Assembly: GCF_039534975.1 (NCBI RefSeq)
Contig: NZ_BAAAWH010000001.1
Coordinates: 434,001-498,000 of the forward strand
Source of the DNA: Microbacterium terregens
Lineage (GTDB): Bacteria; Actinomycetota; Actinomycetes; Actinomycetales; Microbacteriaceae
DNA: 64,000 nucleotides
Direction of reading: 5' to 3'
Position 1 is the stretch's first letter, and every line of letters starts with the position of its first letter. Below the pieces are notes generated by a model. It saw only the letters and a list, made by a program, of their open reading frames with translations. It made no database searches and had not been told where the DNA came from. The translations under genes were made by a program, and so were the position numbers. Below are positions 15,961 through 25,387 of this stretch, in pieces.

Positions 15961-18344
15961 GCGAACTGGCCGCACGCCCCGCGGACGCGGTGGTCGGCAT
16001 CCCCACCCCGCACGAGAGCGCGACCCTGCACGTGACCGGCCGGGCGATGTACACCGACGACCTCGCCGTCCGCACGTCCGGCGTGCTGACCGCGTGGCCT
16101 GTGCAGTCGACGAACGCACACGCGCGGGTGACGATCGACGTCTCGGGCGCCTACGCGGTTCCGGGCGTCGTCCGAGTCCTGACCGCCGACGATGTCCCCG
16201 GCGTCAATGATGCGGGCGTCAAGAGCGACGAGCCCCTGTTCCCGAGCGAGGCGATGTACTACGGACACGCGCTGGTCTGGGTGCTCGGCGAGACTCCCGA
16301 GGCAGCACGGCTGGGCGCCGCCGCGGTGACGGTCCGGTACGAACCGCTGCCGAGCCTGATCACCGTGGTCGAGGCGATCGACGCCGGTTCGTTTCAGGGC
16401 GCTGCCCTGACCGTCCAGCGCGGAGACGCCGCGACCGCACTGACGACCGCCCCGTTCGTGTTCGAGGGGGTGACAGAGTTCGGCGGTCAGGAGCACTTCT
16501 ACCTCGAGACCAACGCGTCGCTGGCCCACCTCGACTCCGAGGGTCAGTACTTCGTGGAGTGCTCCACGCAGCATCCCAGCGAGACGCAGGAGATCGTGGC
16601 GCACGTGCTCGGCATCCCGTCGAACCGGGTGACGGTGCAGGCGCTGCGGATGGGCGGCGGATTCGGCGGCAAGGAGATGCAGCCGCACGGGCTGGCGGCG
16701 ATCGCGGCGCTGGGCGCGGGACTGACCGGTCGCCCGGTGCGGCTGCGGCTGAATCGCACGCAGGACATCACGATGACCGGCAAACGGCATCCGTTCCACA
16801 TCGCCTGGCGCGCGGGCTTCGACGCCGACGGCGCGATCCTCGCGCTGGAGGCCACGCTCACCTCCGACGGCGGATGGTGCCTCGACCTCTCGGAGCCGGT
16901 GCTCAGCCGCGCGCTCTGCCACTTCGACAACGCCTACTGGATCCCGCATGTGAATGTGCACGGCAGGGTCGCGAAGACGAACAAGACATCCAACACCGCG
17001 TTCCGGGGATTCGGCGGCCCGCAGGGGGTCTTCCTGATCGAGGACATCCTCGGCCGGGTGGCTCCGGTGCTCGGCGTCGAACCGATCGCGTTGCGCCGCA
17101 GGAACTTCTACCAGCCGGGCCAGGCGACTCCGTACGGACAGCCGGTCAAGGATGCCGAACGCATGCACGCGATCTGGGACCAGGTGCGAGGCGAGGCCGA
17201 CGTCGACGCCCGCCGCGTGAGCACCGCGCTCTTCAACGCGCAGCACGAGCACGTGAAGCGCGCGATCGCGATGACCCCGATCAAGTTCGGGATCTCGTTC
17301 AACTACACCGCCTACAACCAGGCCGGCGCGCTCGTCCACGTCTACAAGGACGGGTCGGTGCTGGTCAACCACGGCGGCACCGAGATGGGCCAGGGGCTGC
17401 ACACCAAGATGCTGCAGGTGGCCGCCACCGCACTGGGCGTGCCGCTGCAGCAGGTGCGCCTGGCGCCGACGCGCACGGACAAGGTGCCGAACACGTCGGC
17501 GACCGCCGCGTCGTCGGGCGCCGACCTCAACGGCGCGGCGGTGAAGAACGCCTGCGATCAGATCCGCGATCGGATGACACCGGTCGCCGCGCGACTGCTC
17601 GGCGTCGACGACGCGGACGTGCGGTTCTCCGGCGGCAGGGTGACCGCCCCGGGTGTGGAGCGCGCCCTGACGTTCGCCGAAGTGGCGTCCGCGTCGTACT
17701 TTGCGCGGGTGCAGCTGTTCGCGGCCGGCTACTACCGCACCGAGGGCCTGCACTGGGACGGCGTCCGGATGCAGGGCTCTCCGTTCAAATACTTCGCCTA
17801 CGGCGTCGCGGCCACCGAGGTCGAGGTGGACGGCTTCACCGGCGCCTACCGGGTGCGCCGTGTCGACATCGTCCACGACGTCGGTGACTCGCTCTCCCCG
17901 CAGATCGACCTCGGTCAGATCGAGGGCGGATACGTGCAGGGGGTGGGCTGGCTCACGCTGGAGGAGCTGCGGTGGGACACCGGCGATGGCCCCGATCGCG
18001 GGCGGCTGCTGACGCAGTCCGCGAGCACGTACAAGCTGCCGAGCTTCTCGGAGATGCCCGAGCAGTTCAACGTCCGGCTGTTCGCAGACGCCCGTGAGGA
18101 CGGTGCCGTGTACGGGTCGAAGGCCGTCGGCGAGCCGCCGCTCATGCTGGCCTTCAGCGCGCGCGAGGCGATCCGTGAGGCCGTCGGCGCATTCGGTCCC
18201 ACGGGGCGCACCGTCGAGCTCGGGTCGCCGGCCACGCCGGAAGCCGTGTTCTGGGCGATCCGTTCCGCGCGCGCGGCGGCGCTGGATGCGTCGGCGGACC
18301 GCCCGGTCGCCGCGGCCGCGGCGCTCGCGGACAGCGCGCTCTAG
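15957..18344 (+). CDS. xdhB: xanthine dehydrogenase, molybdenum-binding subunit
   Basis: 795 residues, the full length for the large subunit. It oxidises hypoxanthine or xanthine to urate at a molybdopterin centre. Landmarks are RMGGGFGGKEMQ, NTAFRGFGGPQG and the C-terminal GSKAVGEPPLMLA holding the catalytic Glu. HGGTEMGQGLHTKM binds cofactor. The start overlaps the xdhA stop (ATGA), so the two subunits are made in step. The urate produced is the substrate of the oxidase at 7.4-8.4 kb. Confidence 0.95.
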   Translation: MSELAARPADAVVGIPTPHESATLHVTGRAMYTDDLAVRTSGVLTAWPVQSTNAHARVTIDVSGAYAVPGVVRVLTADDVPGVNDAGVKSDEPLFPSEAMYYGHALVWVLGETPEAARLGAAAVTVRYEPLPSLITVVEAIDAGSFQGAALTVQRGDAATALTTAPFVFEGVTEFGGQEHFYLETNASLAHLDSEGQYFVECSTQHPSETQEIVAHVLGIPSNRVTVQALRMGGGFGGKEMQPHGLAAIAALGAGLTGRPVRLRLNRTQDITMTGKRHPFHIAWRAGFDADGAILALEATLTSDGGWCLDLSEPVLSRALCHFDNAYWIPHVNVHGRVAKTNKTSNTAFRGFGGPQGVFLIEDILGRVAPVLGVEPIALRRRNFYQPGQATPYGQPVKDAERMHAIWDQVRGEADVDARRVSTALFNAQHEHVKRAIAMTPIKFGISFNYTAYNQAGALVHVYKDGSVLVNHGGTEMGQGLHTKMLQVAATALGVPLQQVRLAPTRTDKVPNTSATAASSGADLNGAAVKNACDQIRDRMTPVAARLLGVDDADVRFSGGRVTAPGVERALTFAEVASASYFARVQLFAAGYYRTEGLHWDGVRMQGSPFKYFAYGVAATEVEVDGFTGAYRVRRVDIVHDVGDSLSPQIDLGQIEGGYVQGVGWLTLEELRWDTGDGPDRGRLLTQSASTYKLPSFSEMPEQFNVRLFADAREDGAVYGSKAVGEPPLMLAFSAREAIREAVGAFGPTGRTVELGSPATPEAVFWAIRSARAAALDASADRPVAAAAALADSAL

Positions 18345-18355
18345 GACCACCGGCC

Positions 18356-19213
18356 ATGGACTGGGTCGACGAGCTGCACCGCCTGCGCGAGGCGCGCACG
18401 CCCGCCGTCATCGTCACGCTCGCGGTGGTGCGCGGCCACGCGCCCCGCAACGGCGGGGCGAAGATGGTCGTCTCGCCGGACGGGCTCTTCGGCACCGTGG
18501 GAGGCGGCAATCTCGAGGCGACGGCCGTCGACCGGGCGCGGGAGATGCTCGCCGAGCGGACGGGCGAGCCCCGCCTGCTCACCCTCCGGCTCACCGACAA
18601 GGCCGTCACCGAGTACGGCGTGCAATGCTGCGGAGGGGAGGTCACCATGCTGCTGGAGCCGGTCCGCGCCGTGCCGTCCGTCGCCATCTTCGGCCTCGGC
18701 CACGTGGGGCTCGAGCTCGCCCGGATCCTCGCGCGGCAGGAAGTCGAGCTGCACCTCATCGACGCGCGCCCGGAGATGCTCGACCCCGGCCGAGTGGGCG
18801 AGCCGGGCTCGACCGGGGTTCTGGCCGATGCGGTCGCCACGGTGCGGCTTCGCCACGAGCCGGTTCCCGAGGCCGCGATCGCCGACCTGCCGCCGGGCAC
18901 GCACGTGCTGATCATGACGCACGACCACGTCGAAGACCTCGCGATCACCGATCAGGCGCTCCGTCGTGAGGGGCTCGGCTCCATCGGACTGATCGGGTCG
19001 GCGTCGAAGTGGGCGCGCTTCCGGGCGAAACTGCTCGACCTCGGCCAGTCCGAAGAGGTTTTGGCCCGGGTGACCACGCCCATCGGCATTCCGGAAGTCG
19101 GGGGGAAGGCCCCGGCATCCATCGCGGTGAGCGTCGCAGCGCGCGTCCTGCAGCTGATCGAGACGGCCGCCCCCGCCCCGCCCCGCCCCGCACCAGTCCG
19201 CGAGACTGGATAG
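18356..19213 (+). CDS. xdhC: XdhC-like molybdenum cofactor insertion protein
   Basis: 285 residues. XdhC binds molybdopterin cofactor and delivers the sulfurated form to xanthine dehydrogenase. The N-terminal domain has RGHAPRNGGAKMVV, GTVGGGNLE and the Cys pair in YGVQCCGGEVTM. The C-terminal Rossmann-like half starts at VAIFGLGHVGLELARIL. It lies 11 bases after xdhB on the same strand and is surely in its operon. The end is Pro-rich. Confidence 0.93.
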   Translation: MDWVDELHRLREARTPAVIVTLAVVRGHAPRNGGAKMVVSPDGLFGTVGGGNLEATAVDRAREMLAERTGEPRLLTLRLTDKAVTEYGVQCCGGEVTMLLEPVRAVPSVAIFGLGHVGLELARILARQEVELHLIDARPEMLDPGRVGEPGSTGVLADAVATVRLRHEPVPEAAIADLPPGTHVLIMTHDHVEDLAITDQALRREGLGSIGLIGSASKWARFRAKLLDLGQSEEVLARVTTPIGIPEVGGKAPASIAVSVAARVLQLIETAAPAPPRPAPVRETG

Positions 19214-19254
19214 GCGCCGCGAGACGGAGTGCGTCCGCCTCGGTCTCGTGGCGC
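19214..19254. terminator. hairpin between convergent xdhC and purQ
   Basis: GCGCCGCGAGAC (19214-19225) pairs with GTCTCGTGGCGC (19243-19254), 12 bp with one G-T wobble, directly after the xdhC stop. A long T run is lacking. Confidence 0.65.
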
Positions 19255-19299
19255 ACATGCTGTCTCGCGGGAAGAGGCGAGGGGGGAGGATGCCGGGGC

Positions 19300-20007
19300 T
19301 CAGGCCGCGGCGCCCACCACAGCGGCGATCGCCGAGGTGAAGAACGGCAGGCCGTCCAAACCCGAGCGCATCGCGGCGGCAGTGTCGGGCCCGAAGCCCT
19401 CCTCCACCGCGTGCTCGGGGTGCGGCATGAGGCCGACGACGTTGCCGCGCTCGTTGGCGAGGCCGGCGATGTCGCGCAGCGATCCGTTCGGGTTCACGCC
19501 GAGGTAGCGGAAGGCCACGAGCCCTTCGCCCTCGAGCCGGTCGAGCTCGGATTCGGAGGCGATGTAGCCGCCGTCGGCGTTCTTGAGCGGTATGACGATC
19601 TCCTGACCGTCGGTGAAGTCCGACGTCCACGCGGTCGACGTGTTCTCGACCCGCAGCCTCTGATCACGTCGGACGAACTGCTGATGGGCGTTGCGGATGA
19701 GTCCGCCCGGCAGCAGCTGCGCTTCGACGAGCATCTGGAAGCCGTTGCAGATGCCGAGAACGGGCATGCCTGCGGCCGCGGCGTCCTTCACGTCGGCCAT
19801 GATCGGCGCCAGCGCGGCGATCGCACCCGCGCGCAGGTAATCGCCGTAGCTGAAACCACCGGGTAGGACCAGTGCGTCCACGCCCTCGAGGTCGTGCGAC
19901 CCGTGCCACAGGGCGACCGGTTCGCCGCCCGCGACGCGGATCGCGCGCTGCGCGTCGCGGTCATCCAGCGATCCGGGAAAGGTGATGACCCCGATCCGCG
20001 GTGTCAC
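19300..20007 (-). CDS. purQ: phosphoribosylformylglycinamidine synthase subunit PurQ
   Basis: 235 residues, a class I glutamine amidotransferase that supplies ammonia for the FGAM synthase step of IMP synthesis. Nucleophile Cys is in [10 protein letters not shown]; the His-Glu pair is in [13 protein letters not shown] start overlaps the purS stop by four bases (GTGA); the open frame further upstream is antisense noise. PurL, the third subunit, is not next door or elsewhere in the window. Confidence 0.95.
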   Translation of the reverse strand: MTPRIGVITFPGSLDDRDAQRAIRVAGGEPVALWHGSHDLEGVDALVLPGGFSYGDYLRAGAIAALAPIMADVKDAAAAGMPVLGICNGFQMLVEAQLLPGGLIRNAHQQFVRRDQRLRVENTSTAWTSDFTDGQEIVIPLKNADGGYIASESELDRLEGEGLVAFRYLGVNPNGSLRDIAGLANERGNVVGLMPHPEHAVEEGFGPDTAAAMRSGLDGLPFFTSAIAAVVGAAA

Positions 20008-20252
20008 TCCACGACCTCGATGCTCACGACGTCCTCGATGACCGAGTTCGACAGGATCTCGTCGGCGATCTTGCGGGCCTTGGCCAGCACGTCCTCGCCG
20101 ACCTCGCCTTCGACGGTGAGCTCGAAGCGCTTGCCGATGCGGACGGAGCTGAAATCCGACACGCCCAGGCGCGACAGGGCGCCGGAGACGGCCTTGCCCT
20201 GAGGGTCGAGCAGTTCGGCTTTGGGCATGACGTCGACGACGATGGTGGGCAC
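20004..20252 (-). CDS. purS: phosphoribosylformylglycinamidine synthase subunit PurS
   Basis: 82 residues, the usual size of the small structural subunit that bridges PurQ and PurL. The sequence [20 protein letters not shown] and the C-terminal [10 protein letters not shown] are typical. GTG start with AGGAGG six bases upstream. It heads a purS-purQ pair. Confidence 0.93.
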   Translation of the reverse strand: MPTIVVDVMPKAELLDPQGKAVSGALSRLGVSDFSSVRIGKRFELTVEGEVGEDVLAKARKIADEILSNSVIEDVVSIEVVE

Positions 20253-20286
20253 GTGAATCCTCCTGGCGGCCGCATGCCGCAGCTAT

Positions 20287-20320
20287 CGGTCGTTGAGCGA
20301 CGAGCGCAGCGAGGAGCTGA
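20287..20320. repeat. candidate dispersed repeat fragment upstream of purS
   Basis: A short stretch beginning CGGTCGTTGAGCGACGAGCG contains a self-similar GAGCGACGAGCGCAGCGAG run. From memory this resembles dispersed intergenic elements common in Microbacteriaceae genomes. Only one copy is seen here, so the call rests on recall. The rest of the 327-base gap 20253-20579 holds the purS ribosome site, three operators and the cebE promoter. Confidence 0.3.
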
Positions 20321-20425
20321 AGCGCCGGATGTCGCGGGCGGGAGTGTCCCCCCAGTCTACGGCCGCGGCATCCTGGCTCCTCTCTGCCCCGTGAGAGCTG
20401 ACGTGACGAAACCGTGACCTGACCA

Positions 20426-20439
20426 TGGGAGCGCTCTCT
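20426..20439. promoter_or_regulatory. CebR-type operator, site 1
   Basis: TGGGAGCGCTCTCT matches the CebR box TGGGAGCGCTCCCA at 12 of 14 positions. It lies immediately upstream of, and touches, the candidate -35 at 20439-20444. Confidence 0.7.
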
Positions 20440-20468
20440 TGACACGCATGGGAGCGATCCCATAGCGT
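20439..20468 (+). promoter_or_regulatory. cebE promoter (-35 TTGACA, -10 TAGCGT)
   Basis: TTGACA at 20439-20444 and TAGCGT at 20463-20468, 18 bases apart. CebR-type site 2 fills most of the spacer, so repression would be by direct occlusion of RNA polymerase. Unlike many genes here the transcript has a real 5' leader of about 105 bases with its own ribosome binding site. Confidence 0.65.
20449..20462. promoter_or_regulatory. CebR-type operator, site 2 (in promoter spacer)
   Basis: TGGGAGCGATCCCA matches the CebR box at 13 of 14 positions and lies between the -35 and -10 elements. Confidence 0.85.
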
Positions 20469-20482
20469 GACGGGAAGTTCGG

Positions 20483-20496
20483 TGGGAACGCTCCCA
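20483..20496. promoter_or_regulatory. CebR-type operator, site 3
   Basis: TGGGAACGCTCCCA matches the CebR box at 13 of 14 positions, just downstream of the likely transcription start. A further half-site GTGGGAAC follows. The centres of sites 2 and 3 are 34 bases apart, about three helical turns, so two dimers could bind the same face. Confidence 0.85.
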
Positions 20497-20579
20497 CACT
20501 CGTGGGAACAGGCGCCGCCTCGAACCCGCACCCAGCACCACCACCTGCAAGACAACCCTGACAACACAAAGGAGTGACA

Positions 20580-21854
20580 GTGAACTCTCGTGCCTTCCGC
20601 AGGGGAGCCGTGGCCGTAGCCGCCTTCTCGGCTTCCGCCATCGTGCTCGCCGGCTGCGCCGGAAGCAGCGGCAACTCGGCGTCCACCGACCCCAATGAGG
20701 AGATCACCCTCACGGTCGCGACGTTCAACAACTTCGGTTACACCGATGAGCTCCTCCAGGAGTACATGGATGAGAACCCGAACGTGACCATCGTGCACAA
20801 CAAGGCCGCCGAGTCCGGCGACGCCCGCAAGAACTACTTCCAGAAGCTCGGCAAGGAAGGTCTCGCCGACATCGAGGCCGTGGAGATCGACTGGTTCGCC
20901 GAGGCGATGCAGTACTCCGACCTGCTGGCCGAGGTGCCCGACAGCGCCAAGGGCCGCTGGCTGGACTGGAAGGAAGCCGGTGCGACCGATGGCGACGGAC
21001 GCCTCGTCGGCTTCGGTACCGACATCGGGCCGCAGGCGATCTGCTACCGCGCCGACCTGTTCGCGGCTGCTGGGCTCGCATCGACGCCCGCCGACGTCGC
21101 GACGCTGTTCGACGGCGACTGGAACAACTTCTTCGACGTGGCCGATCAGTACAAGGCTGCGACGGGCAAGCCCATGATCGACGCGGCGAACTCCGTCCTC
21201 CAGGGCATCGTGAACCAGCTCGAGTACACGTACACCGAGCCTGACGGCACGGTCATCGCGACGGAGAACCCCGAGATCGCCGACGCGTACAACCTCGTCG
21301 TCGAGCGCGCGGTTCCCAACGCGGCATACTCCGGTCAGTGGAGTGACGACTGGAACGCCTCGATGGCCAACGGCGAGTTCGCCGCGATGCTCTGCCCCGG
21401 CTGGATGCTGGGTGTCATCTCGGGCAACGCGCCCGACGTGACCGGCTGGGAGGTCGCCGACGTCTTCCCGAACGGCGGCGCGAACTGGGGCGGGTCGTAC
21501 CTGACCGTTCCGGCCAACGGCAAGAACGTGGACGCGGCACTCGCGCTCGCCGACTGGCTGACCGCTCCCGAGCAGCAGGCCAAGACCTTCGTCAACGCCG
21601 GCCAGTTCCCGAGCGCGATCGAGGCTCAGAGCGATCCCGCGATCACGGACTCGACGAACGAGTACTTCAACAACGCGCCGACCGGTGAGATCTTCGCTGC
21701 CCGTTCGGAGGCCATCACGGTCACGCCGTTCAAGGACGCGAACTACTTCAAGTACCACGACGCGCTCCAGAACGCGGTCAACCGCGTCTTCGACGGACTC
21801 GAAGACCAGAAGACCTCGTGGAACACGTGGGTCGCAGAGGTCGAAGCCTTCTGA
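20580..21854 (+). CDS. cebE: sugar ABC transporter substrate-binding lipoprotein (cellobiose type)
   Basis: 424 residues. Captures the sugar outside the cell for the permeases that follow. The signal peptide ends in a lipobox (Leu-Ala-Gly-Cys) with Cys26 as the lipidation site, then a Ser/Gly linker. The rest is a family-1 extracellular binding protein ([20 protein letters not shown] onward). A GTG at 20574 is also in frame but overlaps the AAAGGAG ribosome site; the GTG at 20580 is spaced five bases from it and is preferred. The cellobiose assignment comes from the CebR boxes, the GH1 enzyme and CebR in the same operon; other beta-glucosides remain possible. No ATPase gene is present, as expected where MsiK is shared. 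Confidence 0.88.
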   Translation: MNSRAFRRGAVAVAAFSASAIVLAGCAGSSGNSASTDPNEEITLTVATFNNFGYTDELLQEYMDENPNVTIVHNKAAESGDARKNYFQKLGKEGLADIEAVEIDWFAEAMQYSDLLAEVPDSAKGRWLDWKEAGATDGDGRLVGFGTDIGPQAICYRADLFAAAGLASTPADVATLFDGDWNNFFDVADQYKAATGKPMIDAANSVLQGIVNQLEYTYTEPDGTVIATENPEIADAYNLVVERAVPNAAYSGQWSDDWNASMANGEFAAMLCPGWMLGVISGNAPDVTGWEVADVFPNGGANWGGSYLTVPANGKNVDAALALADWLTAPEQQAKTFVNAGQFPSAIEAQSDPAITDSTNEYFNNAPTGEIFAARSEAITVTPFKDANYFKYHDALQNAVNRVFDGLEDQKTSWNTWVAEVEAF

Positions 21855-21933
21855 TGACCTGACGGGTGTGGGTCGCGTCCGCGGCCCACACCCGTCACCC
21901 CGATCCGACGTCCCCGCCGATACGGAGCTCCAC

Positions 21934-22956
21934 GTGACCGCGACCGACACCCGCCCGCCCACGGCATCGGCGTCCTCTGCCCCCGCAGAGAGGCAGCCTC
22001 GCCGTCTCTCGTTCGGCAGCAAGCTGAGCCGCTGGGACCTCAAGCTCTCGCCCTATCTGTACATCTCGCCCTTCTTCATCCTGTTCGCCATCGTCGGACT
22101 CTTTCCGATCGCGTTCACGGCGGTCATCTCGTTCCAGGAATGGGACCTGGTGCGAAACTCCGGCACGTTCGTCGGGTTCGACCAGTACATCTGGATCCTC
22201 GGCCAGCCCCAGTTCTGGACGGCCCTGCGCAACACCTTCAGCATCTTCCTGCTGTCCTCGGTGCCGCAGCTGATCCTCGCCCTCCTGATCGCAGCGATGC
22301 TCGATCGCAACATCCGCGCCAAGACGTTCTGGCGCATGAGCGTCCTGCTCCCCTTCGTCATGGCGCCCGTCGCCGTCGCGCTGATCTTCAGCAACATGTT
22401 CGGCGACAACCACGGTCTGGTCAACGGCATCCTGACGGACATCGGACTGAATCCGATCCCGTGGCACAAGGACCCGTTCTGGAGCCATATCGCCATCGCC
22501 ACCATGGTCAACTTCCGCTGGACCGGCTACAACGCCCTCATCCTGCTCGCTGCGATGCAGGCGGTTCCGCGCGAGTACTACGAGGCCGCCACTGTCGACG
22601 GTGCGAACGCATTCCGCCAGTTCTGGAACATCACGCTGCCCTCGCTGCGGCCGACGCTCATCTTCGTCATCATCACCGCCACGATCGGCGGGCTGCAGAT
22701 CTTCGACGAGCCGCGCATCTACGACAACACGGGTGAAGGCGGTCCTGCGCAGCAGTGGCTGACGATCACGCTGTACCTGTACAACATCGGCTGGGGCGAG
22801 TTCAATTTCGGCAGGGCAGCCGCCCTGGCGTGGATCCTGTTCCTGATCATCCTGGCCATCGGGTTGATCAACCTGCTCATCACCCGGCGCCTCGTGCGCG
22901 ACGAAGGCGGTCGGGGCGAACTCGCACCGCGCCGACGGAAGGGAATCCGGCGATGA
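21934..22956 (+). CDS. cebF: sugar ABC transporter permease (CebF-type)
   Basis: 340 residues with six membrane helices after a roughly 45-residue cytoplasmic N-terminus. The inner-membrane EAA loop, which docks the ATPase, is seen in YYEAATVDGANAFRQFWNITLP. The family is MalF-like. GTG start with GGAG six bases upstream; the longer open frame overlaps cebE and is not used. The gene ends in a four-base overlap with cebG. Confidence 0.9.
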   Translation: MTATDTRPPTASASSAPAERQPRRLSFGSKLSRWDLKLSPYLYISPFFILFAIVGLFPIAFTAVISFQEWDLVRNSGTFVGFDQYIWILGQPQFWTALRNTFSIFLLSSVPQLILALLIAAMLDRNIRAKTFWRMSVLLPFVMAPVAVALIFSNMFGDNHGLVNGILTDIGLNPIPWHKDPFWSHIAIATMVNFRWTGYNALILLAAMQAVPREYYEAATVDGANAFRQFWNITLPSLRPTLIFVIITATIGGLQIFDEPRIYDNTGEGGPAQQWLTITLYLYNIGWGEFNFGRAAALAWILFLIILAIGLINLLITRRLVRDEGGRGELAPRRRKGIRR

Positions 22957-23870
22957 CCTCTCTCGACTCACCACCCCTCGCGATCGTCGAGGAGAACATC
23001 CGGAACGCGCAGCGCCGGCGGCGCGGTGAGCGCACCACGAAGATCCGTGGGGTCCGCGCGGGCACCTGGGTGTACATCGGTCTCGGCGTGGTGATCGTGT
23101 CGGCGATCTTCCCCTATTACTGGTCGTTCCTGATCGGCTCGGGCACTGCCTCGACGATCAATGACCCCAACATGTCGTGGCTTCCGGGCGGCAACTTCAT
23201 CGCAAACGCACTGTCGGTGGTCAACGACTCCGCCGTGAACTTCTGGATCGCACTGTGGAACTCGATCTTCAGCTCCACGGTGATCGCGGCATCCGTCGTC
23301 GTGTTCTCCACGCTCGCGGGCTGGGCCTTTGCGAAACTCAGGTTCCGTGGTCGCGGGTGGCTGCTGGCCTTCATCGTCGCCACCCTGGCGGTGCCCACGC
23401 AGCTCGGCGTGGTGCCGCTGTACATCCTCTTCGCCGACCTGGGCTGGACCGGCAACATCGGGGCCGTGATCATCCCCGCGCTCACGAGCGCGTTCGGGGT
23501 GTTCTGGATGACCCAGTACCTCAGCCAGTCCGTTCCCGACGAGCTGATCGAGGCCGCGCGGGTCGACGGCGCCTCGATGATCCGCACCTTCTGGACGGTC
23601 GGGGTCGTGGCCGCACGACCCGCCGCGGCGATGCTGTTCCTGTTCACCTTCGTGAACGCGTGGAACAACTTCTTCTGGCCCTTCATCGTGCTCGACCGGC
23701 AGAGCCCGACGCTGCCGGTGGCCCTGTCGCTCCTGCAGTCGAACTACTTCGTGGACTATTCGATCGTTCTGGCCGGAGTGCTGCTTGCGACCATCCCCCT
23801 GCTCATCCTGTTCGCCTTCGCCGGCAAGCAACTCGTCAACGGCATCATGGCCGGTGCGGTGAAAGGCTGA
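22953..23870 (+). CDS. cebG: sugar ABC transporter permease (CebG-type)
   Basis: 305 residues, MalG-like, six membrane helices. The EAA loop reads LIEAARVDGASMIRTFWTVGV. It pairs with CebF to form the channel. ATG overlaps the cebF stop (ATGA). The basic N-terminus (RRRRGER) is cytoplasmic. Confidence 0.9.
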   Translation: MTSLDSPPLAIVEENIRNAQRRRRGERTTKIRGVRAGTWVYIGLGVVIVSAIFPYYWSFLIGSGTASTINDPNMSWLPGGNFIANALSVVNDSAVNFWIALWNSIFSSTVIAASVVVFSTLAGWAFAKLRFRGRGWLLAFIVATLAVPTQLGVVPLYILFADLGWTGNIGAVIIPALTSAFGVFWMTQYLSQSVPDELIEAARVDGASMIRTFWTVGVVAARPAAAMLFLFTFVNAWNNFFWPFIVLDRQSPTLPVALSLLQSNYFVDYSIVLAGVLLATIPLLILFAFAGKQLVNGIMAGAVKG

Positions 23871-23872
23871 AA

Positions 23873-25351
23873 ATGACCACCGATCTCAGAGAGGCCTCTG
23901 CTCGCATGCTCGAAACCGCACGCCCGTTCCCCTCGAACTTCCTGTTCGGGGCTGCCACCGCCGCCTACCAGATCGAGGGTGCCGCACACGAGGACGGCCG
24001 ACGCGACTCGATCTGGGACGCGTTCAGCCGAGTCCCCGGCGCCGTGATCAACGCCGACAACGGCGACGTCGCGTGCGACCACTACCACCTGTACCGCGAC
24101 GACGTCGCGCTGATGAAGTCGATGGGACTGCAGACGTACCGCTTCTCCACGTCCTGGTCGCGGGTGCGCCCCGACGGCGGCGCGCTGAACCCCCAGGGGG
24201 TCGACTTCTATCGTCGTCTGGTCGACGAACTGCTGGAGGCCGGCATCCTGCCGTGGCTCACCCTGTACCACTGGGACCTCCCGCAGGCGCTGCAGGACAA
24301 GGGTGGCTGGACCAATCGCGACACCGCCGACCGGTTCACCGAATATGCGCTGGACATGCACGACGCCCTCGGTGACCGCGTGAACGTGTGGACCACCCTG
24401 AACGAGCCGTGGTGCTCGTCGTTCCTCAGCTACACCGCGGGGCTGCACGCCCCGGGGCACTACAGCAAGAGCGAAGGGATGCTGGCGGCCCACCACCTCA
24501 TGCTGGGCCACGGGCAGACGGTGCGCGAGCTGCGCGGCCGCGACGCGTCGCTGAACCTCGGGATCACGCTCAACCTCACGGTCGCCGACCCCGTCGACGC
24601 GACCGATCCCGCCGACCTCGACGCTGCGCGGCGCATCGACGGTCAGTTCAACCGGTGGTTCCTCGATCCGATCTTCCGCGGGCAGTACCCGCAGGACATC
24701 TTCGACGAGATCGCCGACGATGCCCTGCGCGCGGCGGTCCTGCCCGGTGACCTCGAGGTGATCTCGACGCCGATCGACACGCTCGGCGTCAACTACTACC
24801 ACGGCGAGCTCGTCGGCGGACATGCCCCGGGCGTGCCCCCGAGTGCGGGCGAGGCCCCCACCGAGCGCCGCGGCGACTCACCGTTCCCCTCGTCGGAGCG
24901 CATCTTCTGGCACGACCGGGGCCTGCCGCGGACCCCGATGAACTGGGAAGTGCAGCCCGAGGGTTTGACCCGCCTGCTGGTGCGCGTCTCGGAGGAGTAT
25001 GCGGTGCCCGCGGGCACGTCGGTGTTCGTCACTGAGAACGGTGCGGCATATGATGACGAGCCGGTACTCGAAGACGGTATCGTGCGCGTGCACGACGTCG
25101 AGCGCGCCGACTTCGTACGCCTGCACCTGGGTGCCATTCTGGATGCGATGGATGCCGGCGTCGAGGTCGGCGGCTACTTCTACTGGTCGCTGCTGGACAA
25201 CTTCGAATGGGCGTGGGGGTACGAGAAGCGGTTCGGTATCGTGCGAGTGGACTACGACTCGCAGGAACGCTCGATCAAGGACAGCGGCCGGGAGTACGCA
25301 CGCATCATCGCGGCGCGTGCACTCGGGGAGCCGGGTAATCCCGGGGCGTAG
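23873..25351 (+). CDS. beta-glucosidase, GH1 family
   Basis: 492 residues, cytoplasmic. Cleaves cellobiose or other beta-glucosides brought in by CebEFG. It starts with FPSNFLFGAATAAYQIEGA, has the acid/base Glu in TTLNEPW (about residue 177) and the nucleophile Glu in VTENGAAYDD (about 388). The C-terminal KRFGIVRVDYDSQERSIKDS is typical of GH1. It begins two bases after the cebG stop and is the counterpart of bglC in the Streptomyces ceb cluster. Confidence 0.94.
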   Translation: MTTDLREASARMLETARPFPSNFLFGAATAAYQIEGAAHEDGRRDSIWDAFSRVPGAVINADNGDVACDHYHLYRDDVALMKSMGLQTYRFSTSWSRVRPDGGALNPQGVDFYRRLVDELLEAGILPWLTLYHWDLPQALQDKGGWTNRDTADRFTEYALDMHDALGDRVNVWTTLNEPWCSSFLSYTAGLHAPGHYSKSEGMLAAHHLMLGHGQTVRELRGRDASLNLGITLNLTVADPVDATDPADLDAARRIDGQFNRWFLDPIFRGQYPQDIFDEIADDALRAAVLPGDLEVISTPIDTLGVNYYHGELVGGHAPGVPPSAGEAPTERRGDSPFPSSERIFWHDRGLPRTPMNWEVQPEGLTRLLVRVSEEYAVPAGTSVFVTENGAAYDDEPVLEDGIVRVHDVERADFVRLHLGAILDAMDAGVEVGGYFYWSLLDNFEWAWGYEKRFGIVRVDYDSQERSIKDSGREYARIIAARALGEPGNPGA

Positions 25352-25387
25352 CGCACCTGGTTGGACATTTACGAGGAAGGTGCGGCC

